From positions 310,001-374,000 of the forward strand of contig CAVZIE010000032.1 in the NCBI GenBank assembly GCA_963775185.1: a DNA stretch of 64,000 nt, read 5' to 3'. A program made the translations under genes and the position numbers. Positions 38,583 through 46,908 of this stretch are shown here, one piece after another. The notes under the pieces are model-generated. The model did not search any database. It was given only the letters and a program-made list of their open reading frames with translations, and was not told the DNA's origin. Position 1 is the stretch's first letter; each line of letters begins with the position of its first letter. Source of the DNA: JAPSGB01 sp963775185 (GTDB lineage Bacteria > Myxococcota_A > Polyangia > Polyangiales > Polyangiaceae).

Positions 38583-40052
38583 CTACCAACCGCTGGACTC
38601 CGTGACGCGCGGGCGGTCGAACGCGTACGCCACGCCGAGGCCGATCAGCGTGGCGCTGGCGCGGTAGGTGCCGGCGTTGACACGATAGGGAAAGTCCGGC
38701 GGATTCGCCTTCACCGGGTTCGTCGGCACGATCGCCGCGTCGGTGGTGGCGACCTCGACCGTCGGGGCGACCAGCTCGGCGAGCAGCAGATCGAAGCGCC
38801 AGTGGCCGGTGTGCAGGCCCGCGCCGACGGACAGCACGACCTTGTCCACGTCGAACGCGGACACGTTCAGGTACTCCGGCGGCACCGCCGAGCGCTCGTA
38901 CATGGCGCCGGCGCGCAGGGCGAGGTTGGCCTGCGCGCCGATGCGCGCGAGGTGCTCGCCGCCCACGCGCACCGAGAGCGAGTCGCGGAAGTGACGCTGG
39001 AGGGCGATCGGCTGGAGCGCGAACGAGTCGGGGAAGTTCTGCACGCCGACCAGACGGATGTCCTTCGGCGTGACGTCGATGCGATCGTGCATGCTCCAGT
39101 GCTCGAGCACCCACGCGAGCTCGACGCGTGTGCGCTTGATACCCCGGTATTCGACGCCGAAACGCACGTTCCATGGCAAGCGCAGATCGACGTCGGCGTC
39201 GTTGCCCGACTGCCGAGCGTCGTAGAACGTGGGCGCCGTCGGCAGCGCGAGATCGAGCTTGCCGTGCGCGTGGACGTAGTACGGAAGCTGCAGAGCGCCG
39301 CCCACGCGCACCTTGTCCGACGGCGCCCAGATCGCGCCGAGGTTGCCGCTGGGCGCGAAGATCGGGCCGGCCGTCAGCTTCGCCTCGGTGTCGTAGTCCG
39401 ACTGCTCCTGCGCGCACAGCAGCCGATCCTGCGGGCACGACGAGAACATCACGTCGGTCGCGAGCGACCCGACCAGCGCCTCGAAGCCCGCGCCCAGGGC
39501 GAAGTGCCGGCTCGGCTTCCACGCTGCCCACAGCCCGGGCGTCAGCAGCAACGACCCGGACGTGTTCAGGAGCGAGTAGCGCTGCGGCGCGGGCCCGCCG
39601 TCCGCGGAGCGCGGCCACGCGCCGGTGGCCGCGTACGGCGCGCCGACGCCCAGCGCGATCGCGAAATGGTCGCCTACCGGCGTCGCGAACGCGAGCGTCG
39701 GGATGGCGAGCGCCGGCGCCGACGCGTGTACCGTCGGGAACGTCTGGTCGAACTGCGCGCCGGTGGGCGCGCCCGTGTTCGGATCGAGCTGCCGCGTGCG
39801 GAGCTTGCGCGTGTACGAGCCCGTGAAGTCGATCCACGTCGCGTCGAACAAGAGCTGCTTGCCCGAGAACGCGATGCCCGCCGGATTGTAGAACACCGCC
39901 CCTGGGTCGTCGGCCCCGGCCACGAACGCGCCGCCGCGCCCCATCGGCCTGACGCCGCGATCCGTCAGGAACAGCCCGGCGCCGTGCGCGGCCGGCGCCG
40001 CGCCGAGAAGCGCACCGGCTATCAGCGCCGCGACTGCCGTTCGTTCGCCCAC
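38583..40052 (-). CDS. FadL/TodX-type outer membrane transport protein
   Basis: 489 aa. Sec signal ending AAHGAG; the mature N-terminus GLFLTDRGVRPMGRGGAFVA and AGADDPGAVFYNPAGIAF is the FadL hatch signature (N-P-A-G). The rest alternates polar and hydrophobic residues as in a 14-strand barrel. Imports hydrophobic compounds such as fatty acids across the outer membrane. Length is normal for the family (about 450-490). Confidence 0.92.
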   Translation of the reverse strand: MGERTAVAALIAGALLGAAPAAHGAGLFLTDRGVRPMGRGGAFVAGADDPGAVFYNPAGIAFSGKQLLFDATWIDFTGSYTRKLRTRQLDPNTGAPTGAQFDQTFPTVHASAPALAIPTLAFATPVGDHFAIALGVGAPYAATGAWPRSADGGPAPQRYSLLNTSGSLLLTPGLWAAWKPSRHFALGAGFEALVGSLATDVMFSSCPQDRLLCAQEQSDYDTEAKLTAGPIFAPSGNLGAIWAPSDKVRVGGALQLPYYVHAHGKLDLALPTAPTFYDARQSGNDADVDLRLPWNVRFGVEYRGIKRTRVELAWVLEHWSMHDRIDVTPKDIRLVGVQNFPDSFALQPIALQRHFRDSLSVRVGGEHLARIGAQANLALRAGAMYERSAVPPEYLNVSAFDVDKVVLSVGAGLHTGHWRFDLLLAELVAPTVEVATTDAAIVPTNPVKANPPDFPYRVNAGTYRASATLIGLGVAYAFDRPRVTESSGW

Positions 40053-40121
40053 CGCGCGACAAGTAGAGCGCGAAAGGGACGGCGCACGTCAAGATCAATG
40101 ATGCCGGTCCGTATCCGATCG

Positions 40122-41354
40122 CTACAGAGGCAGTACCAGATACGTCTGCGCGGCCCACAGGATGTCCCAGTTCACGGGCGGCGTGTCGATCTGCTCGTTC
40201 TGCTGGTACTTGGTCTTGAAGAAGAAGAACGTCGCGCCGCCGCCGCTGACGCTCATGCCGAGCAGGAGCGTCGGGCGCGTGCGCAGCAGCGGCAGCAGGT
40301 AGCCGACGGTGACGTTGCCCTGGACGAAGCCGATGTACGTGTTGTCGGCGACGGCCTGGTTCAGCGTCAGGTCGCTGAGCAGGCGGACCTCGCCCAGGCC
40401 GCCGATGGCGGAGAAGTCCACGAAGAACTTGTCGGGATCCTCCGGCGTGGTGAGGCCGATGGCGATGCCGGCGCCGCGGAAGCGTGCGTCGAAGATGTAC
40501 TTGTCGAGCACCGCGTCGCCGACGTTGAACTGGTACGGCTTGACGAACTGCACGACGCCGAGGCCCACGTAGAACGGCGGGACGTTGGTGCTCGGCGCGC
40601 CGATCAGGCCGGCGTTCTGCGGGTTGTACTTGCCGGCGATGACGAAGCTCTCGTACGAGCTCGTCATGTGGAGCGGCGCCTGCGTGAGCGGGAAGTTCGT
40701 CTCCGGATCGTTCTGGCTGGCCGAGCGCGGGATGATCCGCACCGGCGAGCCCGGGGTCGCGGTGGTGTCGAAGGCGCGGGCTTCGTAGCGCACGTAGGGC
40801 TCGATCACGAACTTGATCGGGAAGCCCACGGCGCCCAGCAGCCACGCCGCCTTCGGGATGTAGCTGCCGGCCTGTGCGGCGACCGCGGCGCTGTCCGTAC
40901 GCGGCGCCGACAGCGCCGTGGACTCGTAGAAGCCACGCTCGAGCGTGAGCAGGTTGAAGAACTTCGCGCGCATCCCGATCGACCACGTGAAGTAGCCGCG
41001 CGTGGCCACGGACACCGTCGGATACTGCTGTGGATACCAGCCGTGGTAGCCGGCGCCGATCTGCGGATCGAGCTGTAGATCCTTGCCGATCACGCGCAGC
41101 GGCAGGGACGGCGTGTGTACCTTCTCCTTCTCCGGCGCCGGGCCCGGTGGCGGCGCGGGGGCGGGCTGCCAGTGCTGGATCGGCGGCGGCGGCGCCGGAT
41201 GGTGCGGAGGCGGCGCGCTGCGCTTGTGCGGCTGCGTGTGCTCTTCGGCGTGCTTGCGGACGGCGTCGCCGATGGTACCCGCGGCGGCGGGCGCCGGCAC
41301 CAGCAGCAGCGCCACGGCGCCGACCGCTCGCCCCCACCGCGCCACCGGAGTCAT
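40122..41354 (-). CDS. Outer-membrane beta-barrel protein with Pro/His-rich N-terminus
   Basis: 410 aa from ATG 41354; a longer start would include spurious repeat-coded residues. Sec signal ending APAAAG. Residues 25-75 are rich in Pro and His (HTQPHKRSAPPPHHP, PPPIQHWQP), then beta strands typical of a barrel (YFTWSIGMRAKFFNLL, KFVIEPYVRYEARAF, PFYVGLGVVQFV, GYLLPLLRTRPTLLLGMSV) with a final TYLVLPL. Probably an uncharacterised myxobacterial porin-like protein. The FadL-like gene lies 69 bp downstream on the same strand. Confidence 0.75.
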   Translation of the reverse strand: MTPVARWGRAVGAVALLLVPAPAAAGTIGDAVRKHAEEHTQPHKRSAPPPHHPAPPPPIQHWQPAPAPPPGPAPEKEKVHTPSLPLRVIGKDLQLDPQIGAGYHGWYPQQYPTVSVATRGYFTWSIGMRAKFFNLLTLERGFYESTALSAPRTDSAAVAAQAGSYIPKAAWLLGAVGFPIKFVIEPYVRYEARAFDTTATPGSPVRIIPRSASQNDPETNFPLTQAPLHMTSSYESFVIAGKYNPQNAGLIGAPSTNVPPFYVGLGVVQFVKPYQFNVGDAVLDKYIFDARFRGAGIAIGLTTPEDPDKFFVDFSAIGGLGEVRLLSDLTLNQAVADNTYIGFVQGNVTVGYLLPLLRTRPTLLLGMSVSGGGATFFFFKTKYQQNEQIDTPPVNWDILWAAQTYLVLPL

Positions 41355-41402
41355 GACCGCCTGCAGTGTCGCATGAAGATGCGACCACGCGCTCGGGATT
41401 GT

Positions 41403-41426
41403 GATGCCGGTCCGGCGCGGAATCCC
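41403..41426 (+). repeat. Dispersed intergenic element, copy
   Basis: GATGCCGGTCCGGCGCGGAA followed by TCCC, between two leftward genes. Confidence 0.9.
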
Positions 41427-41440
41427 CACGCCGCGCCGCG

Positions 41441-41695
41441 CTACGAGCGCTCGCGGCCGCGCTGTTCCGACGCCTCGTGGCGGGCCCGGATCTCCTCGAC
41501 CACCGTCTCCAGGTCGTCGATGGCGCGGAGCTTGTTGCCGTCGATGTAGGCCTGGACGCCGTCGAGCGCGACCAGCGCCAGGCTCGTGTTCACGCCCCGG
41601 GCCGCCAGCGTGTGCGCGACATCGGGCGTCTTCAGCACCGCCTGGAGCGCGGAGAACAGTTCGCGGAGGGCGGCGTCGGCGTTCTTCTCGGCCAT
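41441..41695 (-). CDS. Small hypothetical cytoplasmic protein
   Basis: 84 aa from ATG 41695. All-helical and leucine-rich (LRELFSALQAVLKTPDVAHTL, VALDGVQAYIDGNKL, DDLETVVEEIRARHE) with a charged C-terminus. No recognised motif. Its codon use and balanced composition support a real gene. A helix-turn-helix partner or regulator subunit is possible but unsupported. Confidence 0.6.
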   Translation of the reverse strand: MAEKNADAALRELFSALQAVLKTPDVAHTLAARGVNTSLALVALDGVQAYIDGNKLRAIDDLETVVEEIRARHEASEQRGRERS

Positions 41696-41741
41696 CGCCA
41701 GGGAGCTAACGACGATCGGCCGCGCCGGCAAGGTGCCCTGC

Positions 41742-41763
41742 GTTTCCGCGCCGGACCGGCATC
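41742..41763 (-). repeat. Dispersed intergenic element, copy
   Basis: GTTTCCGCGCCGGACCGGCATC, between divergent genes. Confidence 0.9.
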
Positions 41764-41797
41764 AAATGATATCGTCCCGGCCCGGAGGACGCGGGCC

Positions 41798-42004
41798 TTG
41801 GACTCGAAGCCGAAGAACGCGACGTGGGGCTGGTACCTGCTCTTGGTCGTACCGTTCGTCGCGACGCTGTGGGTGCCGTTCTACAACCGGCTCGAGCCGT
41901 CGTTCGCCGGCTTTCCGTTCTTCTACTGGTACCTGTTCCTGTGGATCGGTATCGGCGCGGTGATCACCGCGGTCGTGTACCTTGCGACGAGGGATCCGGG
42001 CTAG
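41798..42004 (+). CDS. DUF3311-type small membrane subunit
   Basis: 68 aa from TTG 41798, preceded by the ribosome-binding site GGAGG at 41784-41788. Two membrane helices (WYLLLVVPFVATLWVPF and FYWYLFLWIGIGAVITAVVYL) with the N-P-F-Y-like VPFYNRLEP turn typical of DUF3311. Such proteins are normally encoded immediately before a sodium:solute symporter of the monocarboxylate class, as here, 3 bp upstream of it. Probably an accessory subunit of that permease. Confidence 0.8.
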   Translation: MDSKPKNATWGWYLLLVVPFVATLWVPFYNRLEPSFAGFPFFYWYLFLWIGIGAVITAVVYLATRDPG

Positions 42005-42007
42005 CCG

Positions 42008-43603
42008 ATGATCAACTGGCCGGCGCTCGTCGTCTTCATCCTGCTGTTCGGGCTCGTCACCGTGCTCGGCTTCGTCGCGGCGGGCTGGCGCCGCGGCGAT
42101 CTCGATCAGCTCCACGAGTGGGGGCTGGGCGGGCGGCGCTTCGGCACGCTGGTTACGTGGTTCCTGCTCGGCGGCGATCTGTACACCGCGTACACGTTCA
42201 TCGCGGTGCCGGCGCTGGTGTACGGCGCGGGCGCGCTCGGCTTCTTCGCCATGCCGTACACCATCATCGCGTACCCGTTCGTGTTCATGGTGATGCCGCG
42301 GCTGTGGAGCGTGTCGAAGAAGCACGGCTACATCACCGCGTCGGATTTCGTGCGCGGGCGCTTCGGCAGCCCGACGCTCGCGCTGGTGGTCGCGCTGACG
42401 GGCATCCTGGCGACGATGCCGTATATCGCGCTCCAGCTCGTCGGTATCCAGGTCGTGGTCGCCGCCATGGGCGTCGAGGGGCAGGGGATCATGGCCGACA
42501 TGCCGCTGATCGTCGCGTTCGTGATCCTCGCGGCCTACACCTACAAGAGCGGCCTGCGCGCGCCGGCGATGATCGCCGTCGTCAAGGATCTGATCATCTA
42601 CATCACGGTGCTGGCGGCCGTGATCGCGATTCCGGCCAAGCTCGGCGGCTACGCCCACGTGTTCGCGGCCGTGCCGGCGCAGAAGCTGATCTTGCCGCCG
42701 CCGAAAGACGGCAACCTCGGCATGTACAGCGCGTTCGCGACCCTCGCGTTCGGCTCGGCGATGGCACTGTTCCTGTATCCGCACTCGGTCACCGGCGTGC
42801 TGAGCTCCAGCTCGCGCAACGTGATCAAGCGCAACACCGCGCTGCTTCCCGCGTACTCGCTGCTGCTCGGGCTGATCGCCCTGCTCGGCTACATGGCGAT
42901 CGCGTCGGGCGTCGACAAGGCGCCCGCCTACGCCGCCGGCTTCAAGCAGTACGGCGCGAACTACGCGGTGCCCGCGCTGTTCCTCGACACGTTCCCCGCG
43001 TGGTTCGCCGGCTTCGCGTTCGCCGCCGTTGCCATCGGCGCACTGGTGCCGGCTGCGATCATGAGCATTGCCGCCGCGAACCTGTTCACGCGCAACATCT
43101 ACAAGGAGTACCTGCGCCCCGGGTGCACCGACAAGCAGGAAGCCGGTATGGCCAAGCTGGTCAGCCTGGTGGTCAAGGTCGGCGCGCTCGGTTTCATTAT
43201 CTTCCTGCCGCAAAAGTACGCGATCACGCTCCAGCTCCTCGGCGGCGTGTGGATCCTGCAGACGTTTCCCGCGCTCGTGATCGGCCTCTACACCGGCAAG
43301 CTGCACCGCTACGGGCTGCTCGCGGGCTGGGCCGCAGGCATGACGCTCGGCACGTGGATGGCGTCGACCAAGGCCTTCAAGTCCACGATCTTCGCCGTGC
43401 ACCTGGGCTCGCTGACCGTGCCCGGCTACGCCGCCCTGTGGTCGGTGCTCGTGAACCTCGTCGTCGCCGCGCTCGTCACCGGCCTGCTCTCGGCGCTCGG
43501 CGTCGCGCGTGGCAAGGACGAGACGTCGCCGGACGACTTCCTCACCGACGCCGCGCCCGAGCTCGAGATCACGCGCCCCGCGCCCGCCGACGAAGCCGCC
43601 TGA
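42008..43603 (+). CDS. Sodium:solute symporter, monocarboxylate (MctP-like) type
   Basis: 531 aa, about 13 membrane helices. SSS-family features: LGGRRFGTLVTWFLLGGDLYTAYTF near the N-terminus, GYITASDFVRGRFGSP, and the GAL(V/I)PAAIMSIAAANLFTRN segment, the sodium-site helix of the LeuT-like fold. The pairing with DUF3311 points to lactate/pyruvate/acetate or related organic acid uptake. Charged C-terminal tail DETSPDDFLTDAAPELE is cytoplasmic. Confidence 0.9.
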   Translation: MINWPALVVFILLFGLVTVLGFVAAGWRRGDLDQLHEWGLGGRRFGTLVTWFLLGGDLYTAYTFIAVPALVYGAGALGFFAMPYTIIAYPFVFMVMPRLWSVSKKHGYITASDFVRGRFGSPTLALVVALTGILATMPYIALQLVGIQVVVAAMGVEGQGIMADMPLIVAFVILAAYTYKSGLRAPAMIAVVKDLIIYITVLAAVIAIPAKLGGYAHVFAAVPAQKLILPPPKDGNLGMYSAFATLAFGSAMALFLYPHSVTGVLSSSSRNVIKRNTALLPAYSLLLGLIALLGYMAIASGVDKAPAYAAGFKQYGANYAVPALFLDTFPAWFAGFAFAAVAIGALVPAAIMSIAAANLFTRNIYKEYLRPGCTDKQEAGMAKLVSLVVKVGALGFIIFLPQKYAITLQLLGGVWILQTFPALVIGLYTGKLHRYGLLAGWAAGMTLGTWMASTKAFKSTIFAVHLGSLTVPGYAALWSVLVNLVVAALVTGLLSALGVARGKDETSPDDFLTDAAPELEITRPAPADEAA

Positions 43604-43611
43604 TCTCTGGT

Positions 43612-43637
43612 TTGCCGGTCGGGCGCGGAACCCCGCG
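43612..43637 (+). repeat. Dispersed intergenic element, copy (variant)
   Basis: TTGCCGGTCGGGCGCGGAAC followed by CCCGCG; one C of the core is G. Confidence 0.8.
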
Positions 43638-43753
43638 AGGCAACCGCTGCGCGGCGCCGGCGCTGCGCCGCAAGGATTTCGCTGTCGTGGCGGTGGATGC
43701 GTCTGCCGCGCGCGCACGGTTCTTGCTCCTCCCAGCGCAGCGAAAGACAGGCC

Positions 43754-44677
43754 ATGCTCTACCACCTCCGTCGTCGCGATCTCCGGCGCCTGCGCAAGAT
43801 CGGGTCGTCGTTCAACCCGACGTTCACTGGCGCTGAGATGCTCATCGCCAGCTACCGCACCGATCCCGACGTGGTCGCGCGCATCCTGCCGCGCCCACTC
43901 GCCGCTCCGCGCGAGCCGCGTGCGGTAGCGTTCGTCGCGCGCTACCCGCAGACGAACTTCGGCCCGGCGTACAACGAGGGCGCGCTGTTCATCCAAGCCA
44001 AGCGCGGCCGCGAGCGCGGCCTGTACTGCCTGGCGATGCCCGTGGACGACGACATGGCGATGGTCGGCGGCCGCGAGCGCTTCGGCTTCCCGAAGAAGAT
44101 GGCCGAGCGCATCTCGCTCGAGGTCGCCGGCGCGCACTGGACCGGCAGCGTGGTCCGCAAGGGAACCGAGCTGCTGCACATCGAGGCAGATCTGGACACC
44201 GAGGTCCGGCCCGGCGATCTCGCCGCGTTCGGAAACGAGCAGCGCGACGATCACGGACGCCCGCGCTTCGACGTCGTCTCGCTGTTGTTCAAGTCCCCGC
44301 CGTCGCCCGACGGCAAGGGCTTCGACTACCTGCCGCGTCTGGTGCGCCAGGTGACGGAGTTCAAGCCGCGAGCGGATCTGCGTCGCGGCAAGGGACGCAT
44401 CGTCGTGAGGTCGTCGCTCTGGGATCCGCTCGGCGACGTCCTGGTTCTCGACAACGCCATCACGTGCTTCGGCGGTACCTTCGACAATACAATGCTGCCC
44501 GGTCGGGTCGTCCAGCGCGTGTGGAACGCGTGGCGCTTCGTGCCGTATTCGCTCTTCAAGAGCGACGTGGTCCCGGTGCTGCTCGGGTGGACCGGCGCGA
44601 ACAGCGGTCAGGTGCACTCCGCCGAGCGAGCCGGGCCGCCGGCGGGGTCGCCGGACCTCTTCCACCTCGCGGGCTGA
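43754..44677 (+). CDS. Acetoacetate decarboxylase-like protein
   Basis: 307 aa. Matches the ADC/DUF2071-like superfamily: VARYPQTNFGPAYNEGALFI, LYCLAMPVDDDMAMVGGRER and FGFPKKMAERISLE, where the first Lys of the PKK pair is the Schiff-base lysine of acetoacetate decarboxylase. Large-acid substrates or intramolecular aldol chemistry are known in this superfamily, so decarboxylation of acetoacetate is not certain. Lies downstream of the organic-acid permease, which fits a ketoacid role. Confidence 0.8.
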   Translation: MLYHLRRRDLRRLRKIGSSFNPTFTGAEMLIASYRTDPDVVARILPRPLAAPREPRAVAFVARYPQTNFGPAYNEGALFIQAKRGRERGLYCLAMPVDDDMAMVGGRERFGFPKKMAERISLEVAGAHWTGSVVRKGTELLHIEADLDTEVRPGDLAAFGNEQRDDHGRPRFDVVSLLFKSPPSPDGKGFDYLPRLVRQVTEFKPRADLRRGKGRIVVRSSLWDPLGDVLVLDNAITCFGGTFDNTMLPGRVVQRVWNAWRFVPYSLFKSDVVPVLLGWTGANSGQVHSAERAGPPAGSPDLFHLAG

Positions 44678-44706
44678 CGCGCGGCGCGGCGTGGTACCTT
44701 CAGCCG

Positions 44707-45012
44707 ATGCGCCGCGCGACGTACCTGGCAGCGGCTCTGTGCGCGGTCGCCTGCTCGCGCGGCCACGTCTGCGACGGCGGCGAGCTCTCGCTCGCGAAGA
44801 CTTCCGCAGCCGAGCGTACTGCGCTCGCGCGCATCTCCGCCCAGTGCAACCCGCTCAGCGTCGCGGCGCGCGACAAGAGCGGCGCGGCGTTGCCGTTGTC
44901 CGATCCGGCGTGGACGACGAAGGTTCAGAGCGTCCGCATCGGTGCGGGTCAGGCGCCGTTCGAGCACGTGGTCATCGACGGCAAGAACGTGCTCGTGCTG
45001 CTGAACGAGTGA
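44707..45012 (+). CDS. Small predicted lipoprotein
   Basis: 101 aa. Signal MRRATYLAAALCAVAC with lipobox AVAC. The mature part has two more Cys (HVCDGG, SAQCNP) and ends in a beta-rich segment (EHVVIDGKNVLVLLNE). No recognised family. Convergent with the peptidyl-prolyl isomerase gene, 6 bp between stops. Confidence 0.65.
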   Translation: MRRATYLAAALCAVACSRGHVCDGGELSLAKTSAAERTALARISAQCNPLSVAARDKSGAALPLSDPAWTTKVQSVRIGAGQAPFEHVVIDGKNVLVLLNE

Positions 45013-45018
45013 CCGCGC

Positions 45019-45498
45019 TCAGCGCGTGCGCACGATCACGTGGAAGCCGGCCTTCGTCTCGACCACGTACGACAGCTCGTTGACGTCGAGGGCGAACGCG
45101 GCGTCGGCGAAGGCCGGATCGAGATCGCCGCGCTTCACGTCACCGAGCCCGCCGTGCGTGGCGCCCGGCGCGTCGCTGTATTTCTCCACCGTGGCGTCCC
45201 ACTCCGCGCCGCCTTGCAGCGCGTGGAGCGCGTCGAGCGCGCGCAGACACGCCTGCTCGCGCGTGCGCGTGATCGACGCGTCGGCGTGCGGCGAGTCCTT
45301 GTCCCGCACCAGGATGTGCGCGACTTCGATGCTCTCCGGCGCGCCGGGCTTCGGGTGTCGCGCTGCGCTCGCCTGGGCGACGCACTTCGCGCCGGGCGAG
45401 TCGGGCGCGGCCGGCGCAGCCGGGGTGTTGGTGGGTTTGGCCGTCGCAGGACCGCAACCGGCGATCGCGGCGACAACCAGAAGAGACAGCGCACGCAT
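45019..45498 (-). CDS. Parvulin-type peptidyl-prolyl isomerase lipoprotein
   Basis: 159 aa from ATG 45498. Lipobox AIAGC. The parvulin (PpiC) domain occupies residues 60-159: VAHILVRDKDSPHAD, AEWDATVEKYSDAPGATHGG, LGDVKRGDLDPAFADAAFAL and FHVIVRTR, the standard strand-helix pattern with the active-site His pair. An outer-membrane-anchored prolyl isomerase assisting folding of exported proteins. Longer upstream starts reach into the GntR promoter region and are rejected. Confidence 0.9.
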   Translation of the reverse strand: MRALSLLVVAAIAGCGPATAKPTNTPAAPAAPDSPGAKCVAQASAARHPKPGAPESIEVAHILVRDKDSPHADASITRTREQACLRALDALHALQGGAEWDATVEKYSDAPGATHGGLGDVKRGDLDPAFADAAFALDVNELSYVVETKAGFHVIVRTR

Positions 45499-45652
45499 GG
45501 CGCGCAGTCTACGTCGCGGTGGCGCACCGGCGCGCTCGTCGTGCTTGCTGGGCGCTGGGCGGGGCCGGGGTGGGCGCGCAGGCGCGGAATCTTCCGCGAT
45601 CTGGCGTTGGCGCGAAACGCGGTTCCCGCGCCGCGGAGACAATAAAATATAG

Positions 45653-45719
45653 TAATAACAGCTTATTATGTGCCAGGTGCGAAAAATGATTTGCACATGG
45701 CTTCCGCTGGTATTACCAG
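45653..45719. promoter_or_regulatory. AT-rich promoter region with two palindromes ahead of the GntR gene
   Basis: TAATAA-CAGC-TTATTA (45653-45668) and the perfect palindrome CTGGTATTACCAG (45707-45719), whose half ATACCAG recurs once more before the start codon. TGGTA/TACCA-type palindromes suit GntR/FadR-family regulators, so autoregulation is likely. The segment is the most AT-rich part of this region. Confidence 0.6.
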
Positions 45720-45752
45720 TATCGGCAAGTGGAAATACCAGTGGATTGACGC

Positions 45753-46478
45753 ATGGCGGCAAGCGGTTCCAGAAAGCGGGCGGTGGAGACGACGGCGGAT
45801 CGGCTGCGCGCCGGCATCCTGGCCGGCGAGCTCAGCGCCGGCAGCGACCTGCCCGGCGAGCGCGGCCTCGCGGAGCGGCTCGGTGTGAGCCGGCTCACGC
45901 TGCGTTCGGCGATCGCGCGGCTCGAGACGGAAGGGCTCGTACACTCGGTGCACGGCTCCGGCACGCGCGTGCTCGACTACCGCGAGACGGGGGGCGTCGA
46001 TCTGCTCGGCTACCTCGCGACGCAGTCGATGGAAGGCGGCACGGTGCCCCTCGATCTGCTCGGAGACCTGATGGAGCTCCGTCGCATGGTCGCGGTCGAG
46101 CTGCTCGCGCTGGTCGCGACGCGCGCCACGGACGCGGAGCTCGACGAGCTCGCCGATCACCTGGCCTGGCAGCGCACGCTCGCCGGCGAGCCGGAGCGCT
46201 TCATGGAAGCGGACCTGCAGTTCGCGCGGAAGGTCGTACGTGCCGGCCACAACCTGGCGCTCGAGCTGCTCTACAACACCGTGGTCCGGCTGATCGCCTC
46301 GCAGCCGGGCATGCAGCTCGCGTTCTCGTCGAACGTGACGCAGACGCTCGCGGTCTACCAGCGACTGCTCGAGCTCGTGCGCACGCGCGAGCCGCGGCGC
46401 ATCGCGCGCGTCGCGCGACGCATCCTCCAGCACCTCGATCGCGCGACGCTCGCGCGTATCGCCCAGCTCATGACCTGA
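45753..46478 (+). CDS. GntR/FadR-family transcriptional regulator
   Basis: 241 aa. N-terminal GntR winged helix (LRAGILAGELSAGSDLPGER, ERLGVSRLTLRSAIARLETE) and a helical C-terminal effector domain of FadR/FCD type (LLGDLMELRRMVAVELLALV, FMEADLQFARKVVRAGHN). Usually controls uptake or oxidation of an acid or acyl-CoA that acts as ligand. The downstream oxidoreductase pair, 19 bp away with its own ribosome-binding site GAAAGGAA, is the probable target and shares the transcript. Confidence 0.9.
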   Translation: MAASGSRKRAVETTADRLRAGILAGELSAGSDLPGERGLAERLGVSRLTLRSAIARLETEGLVHSVHGSGTRVLDYRETGGVDLLGYLATQSMEGGTVPLDLLGDLMELRRMVAVELLALVATRATDAELDELADHLAWQRTLAGEPERFMEADLQFARKVVRAGHNLALELLYNTVVRLIASQPGMQLAFSSNVTQTLAVYQRLLELVRTREPRRIARVARRILQHLDRATLARIAQLMT

Positions 46479-46497
46479 TCGGAAAGGAACCAGACCA

Positions 46498-46908
46498 ATG
46501 CTTGCCTTTGAAGAACGTTGGGCCGTCGCCGTGCTCGCCGAGTTCGCGCCCGCGGGCGGACCGGGGTTTTCGCCGCGTGAGGGCGAAGTGGACTACCTCG
46601 GCGCGCTGCGCGGGATGATGCGCGCTTCGACGCGCACCGCCGCTCTCGGCCTGCGCCTCGCGCTGTGGATCACGGCGCTGGCGCCGTTGTGGCTGCTGGG
46701 CAAGGTGCAGACGTTCCGCGGCATCGCGCGCGAGCGGCGCACGGAGATCCTGCAGCGGCTGCTCAATCACCGCTTCTACATCGTGCGCGAGATGGTGCTG
46801 GTGCTGAAGATGAGCGCTTGCTTCGCCCTGTTCCGCGTCGGTTCGCTGCGCGAACGCTCGCGCTACGAGAGCCCGAAGCGTCTGCCGATGCTGGGGGACA
46901 GGCCATGA
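46498..46908 (+). CDS. Small membrane-anchored partner of the GMC oxidoreductase
   Basis: 136 aa. An N-terminal soluble part (FEERWAVAVLAEFAPAGG) is followed by one strong membrane helix (LRLALWITALAPLWLLGKV) and a basic C-terminal region with a second, weaker hydrophobic stretch (REMVLVLKMSACFALF). No recognised family. Its stop overlaps the ATG of the oxidoreductase (ATGA), so the two are made together; it may anchor or accept electrons for that enzyme. Confidence 0.7.
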   Translation: MLAFEERWAVAVLAEFAPAGGPGFSPREGEVDYLGALRGMMRASTRTAALGLRLALWITALAPLWLLGKVQTFRGIARERRTEILQRLLNHRFYIVREMVLVLKMSACFALFRVGSLRERSRYESPKRLPMLGDRP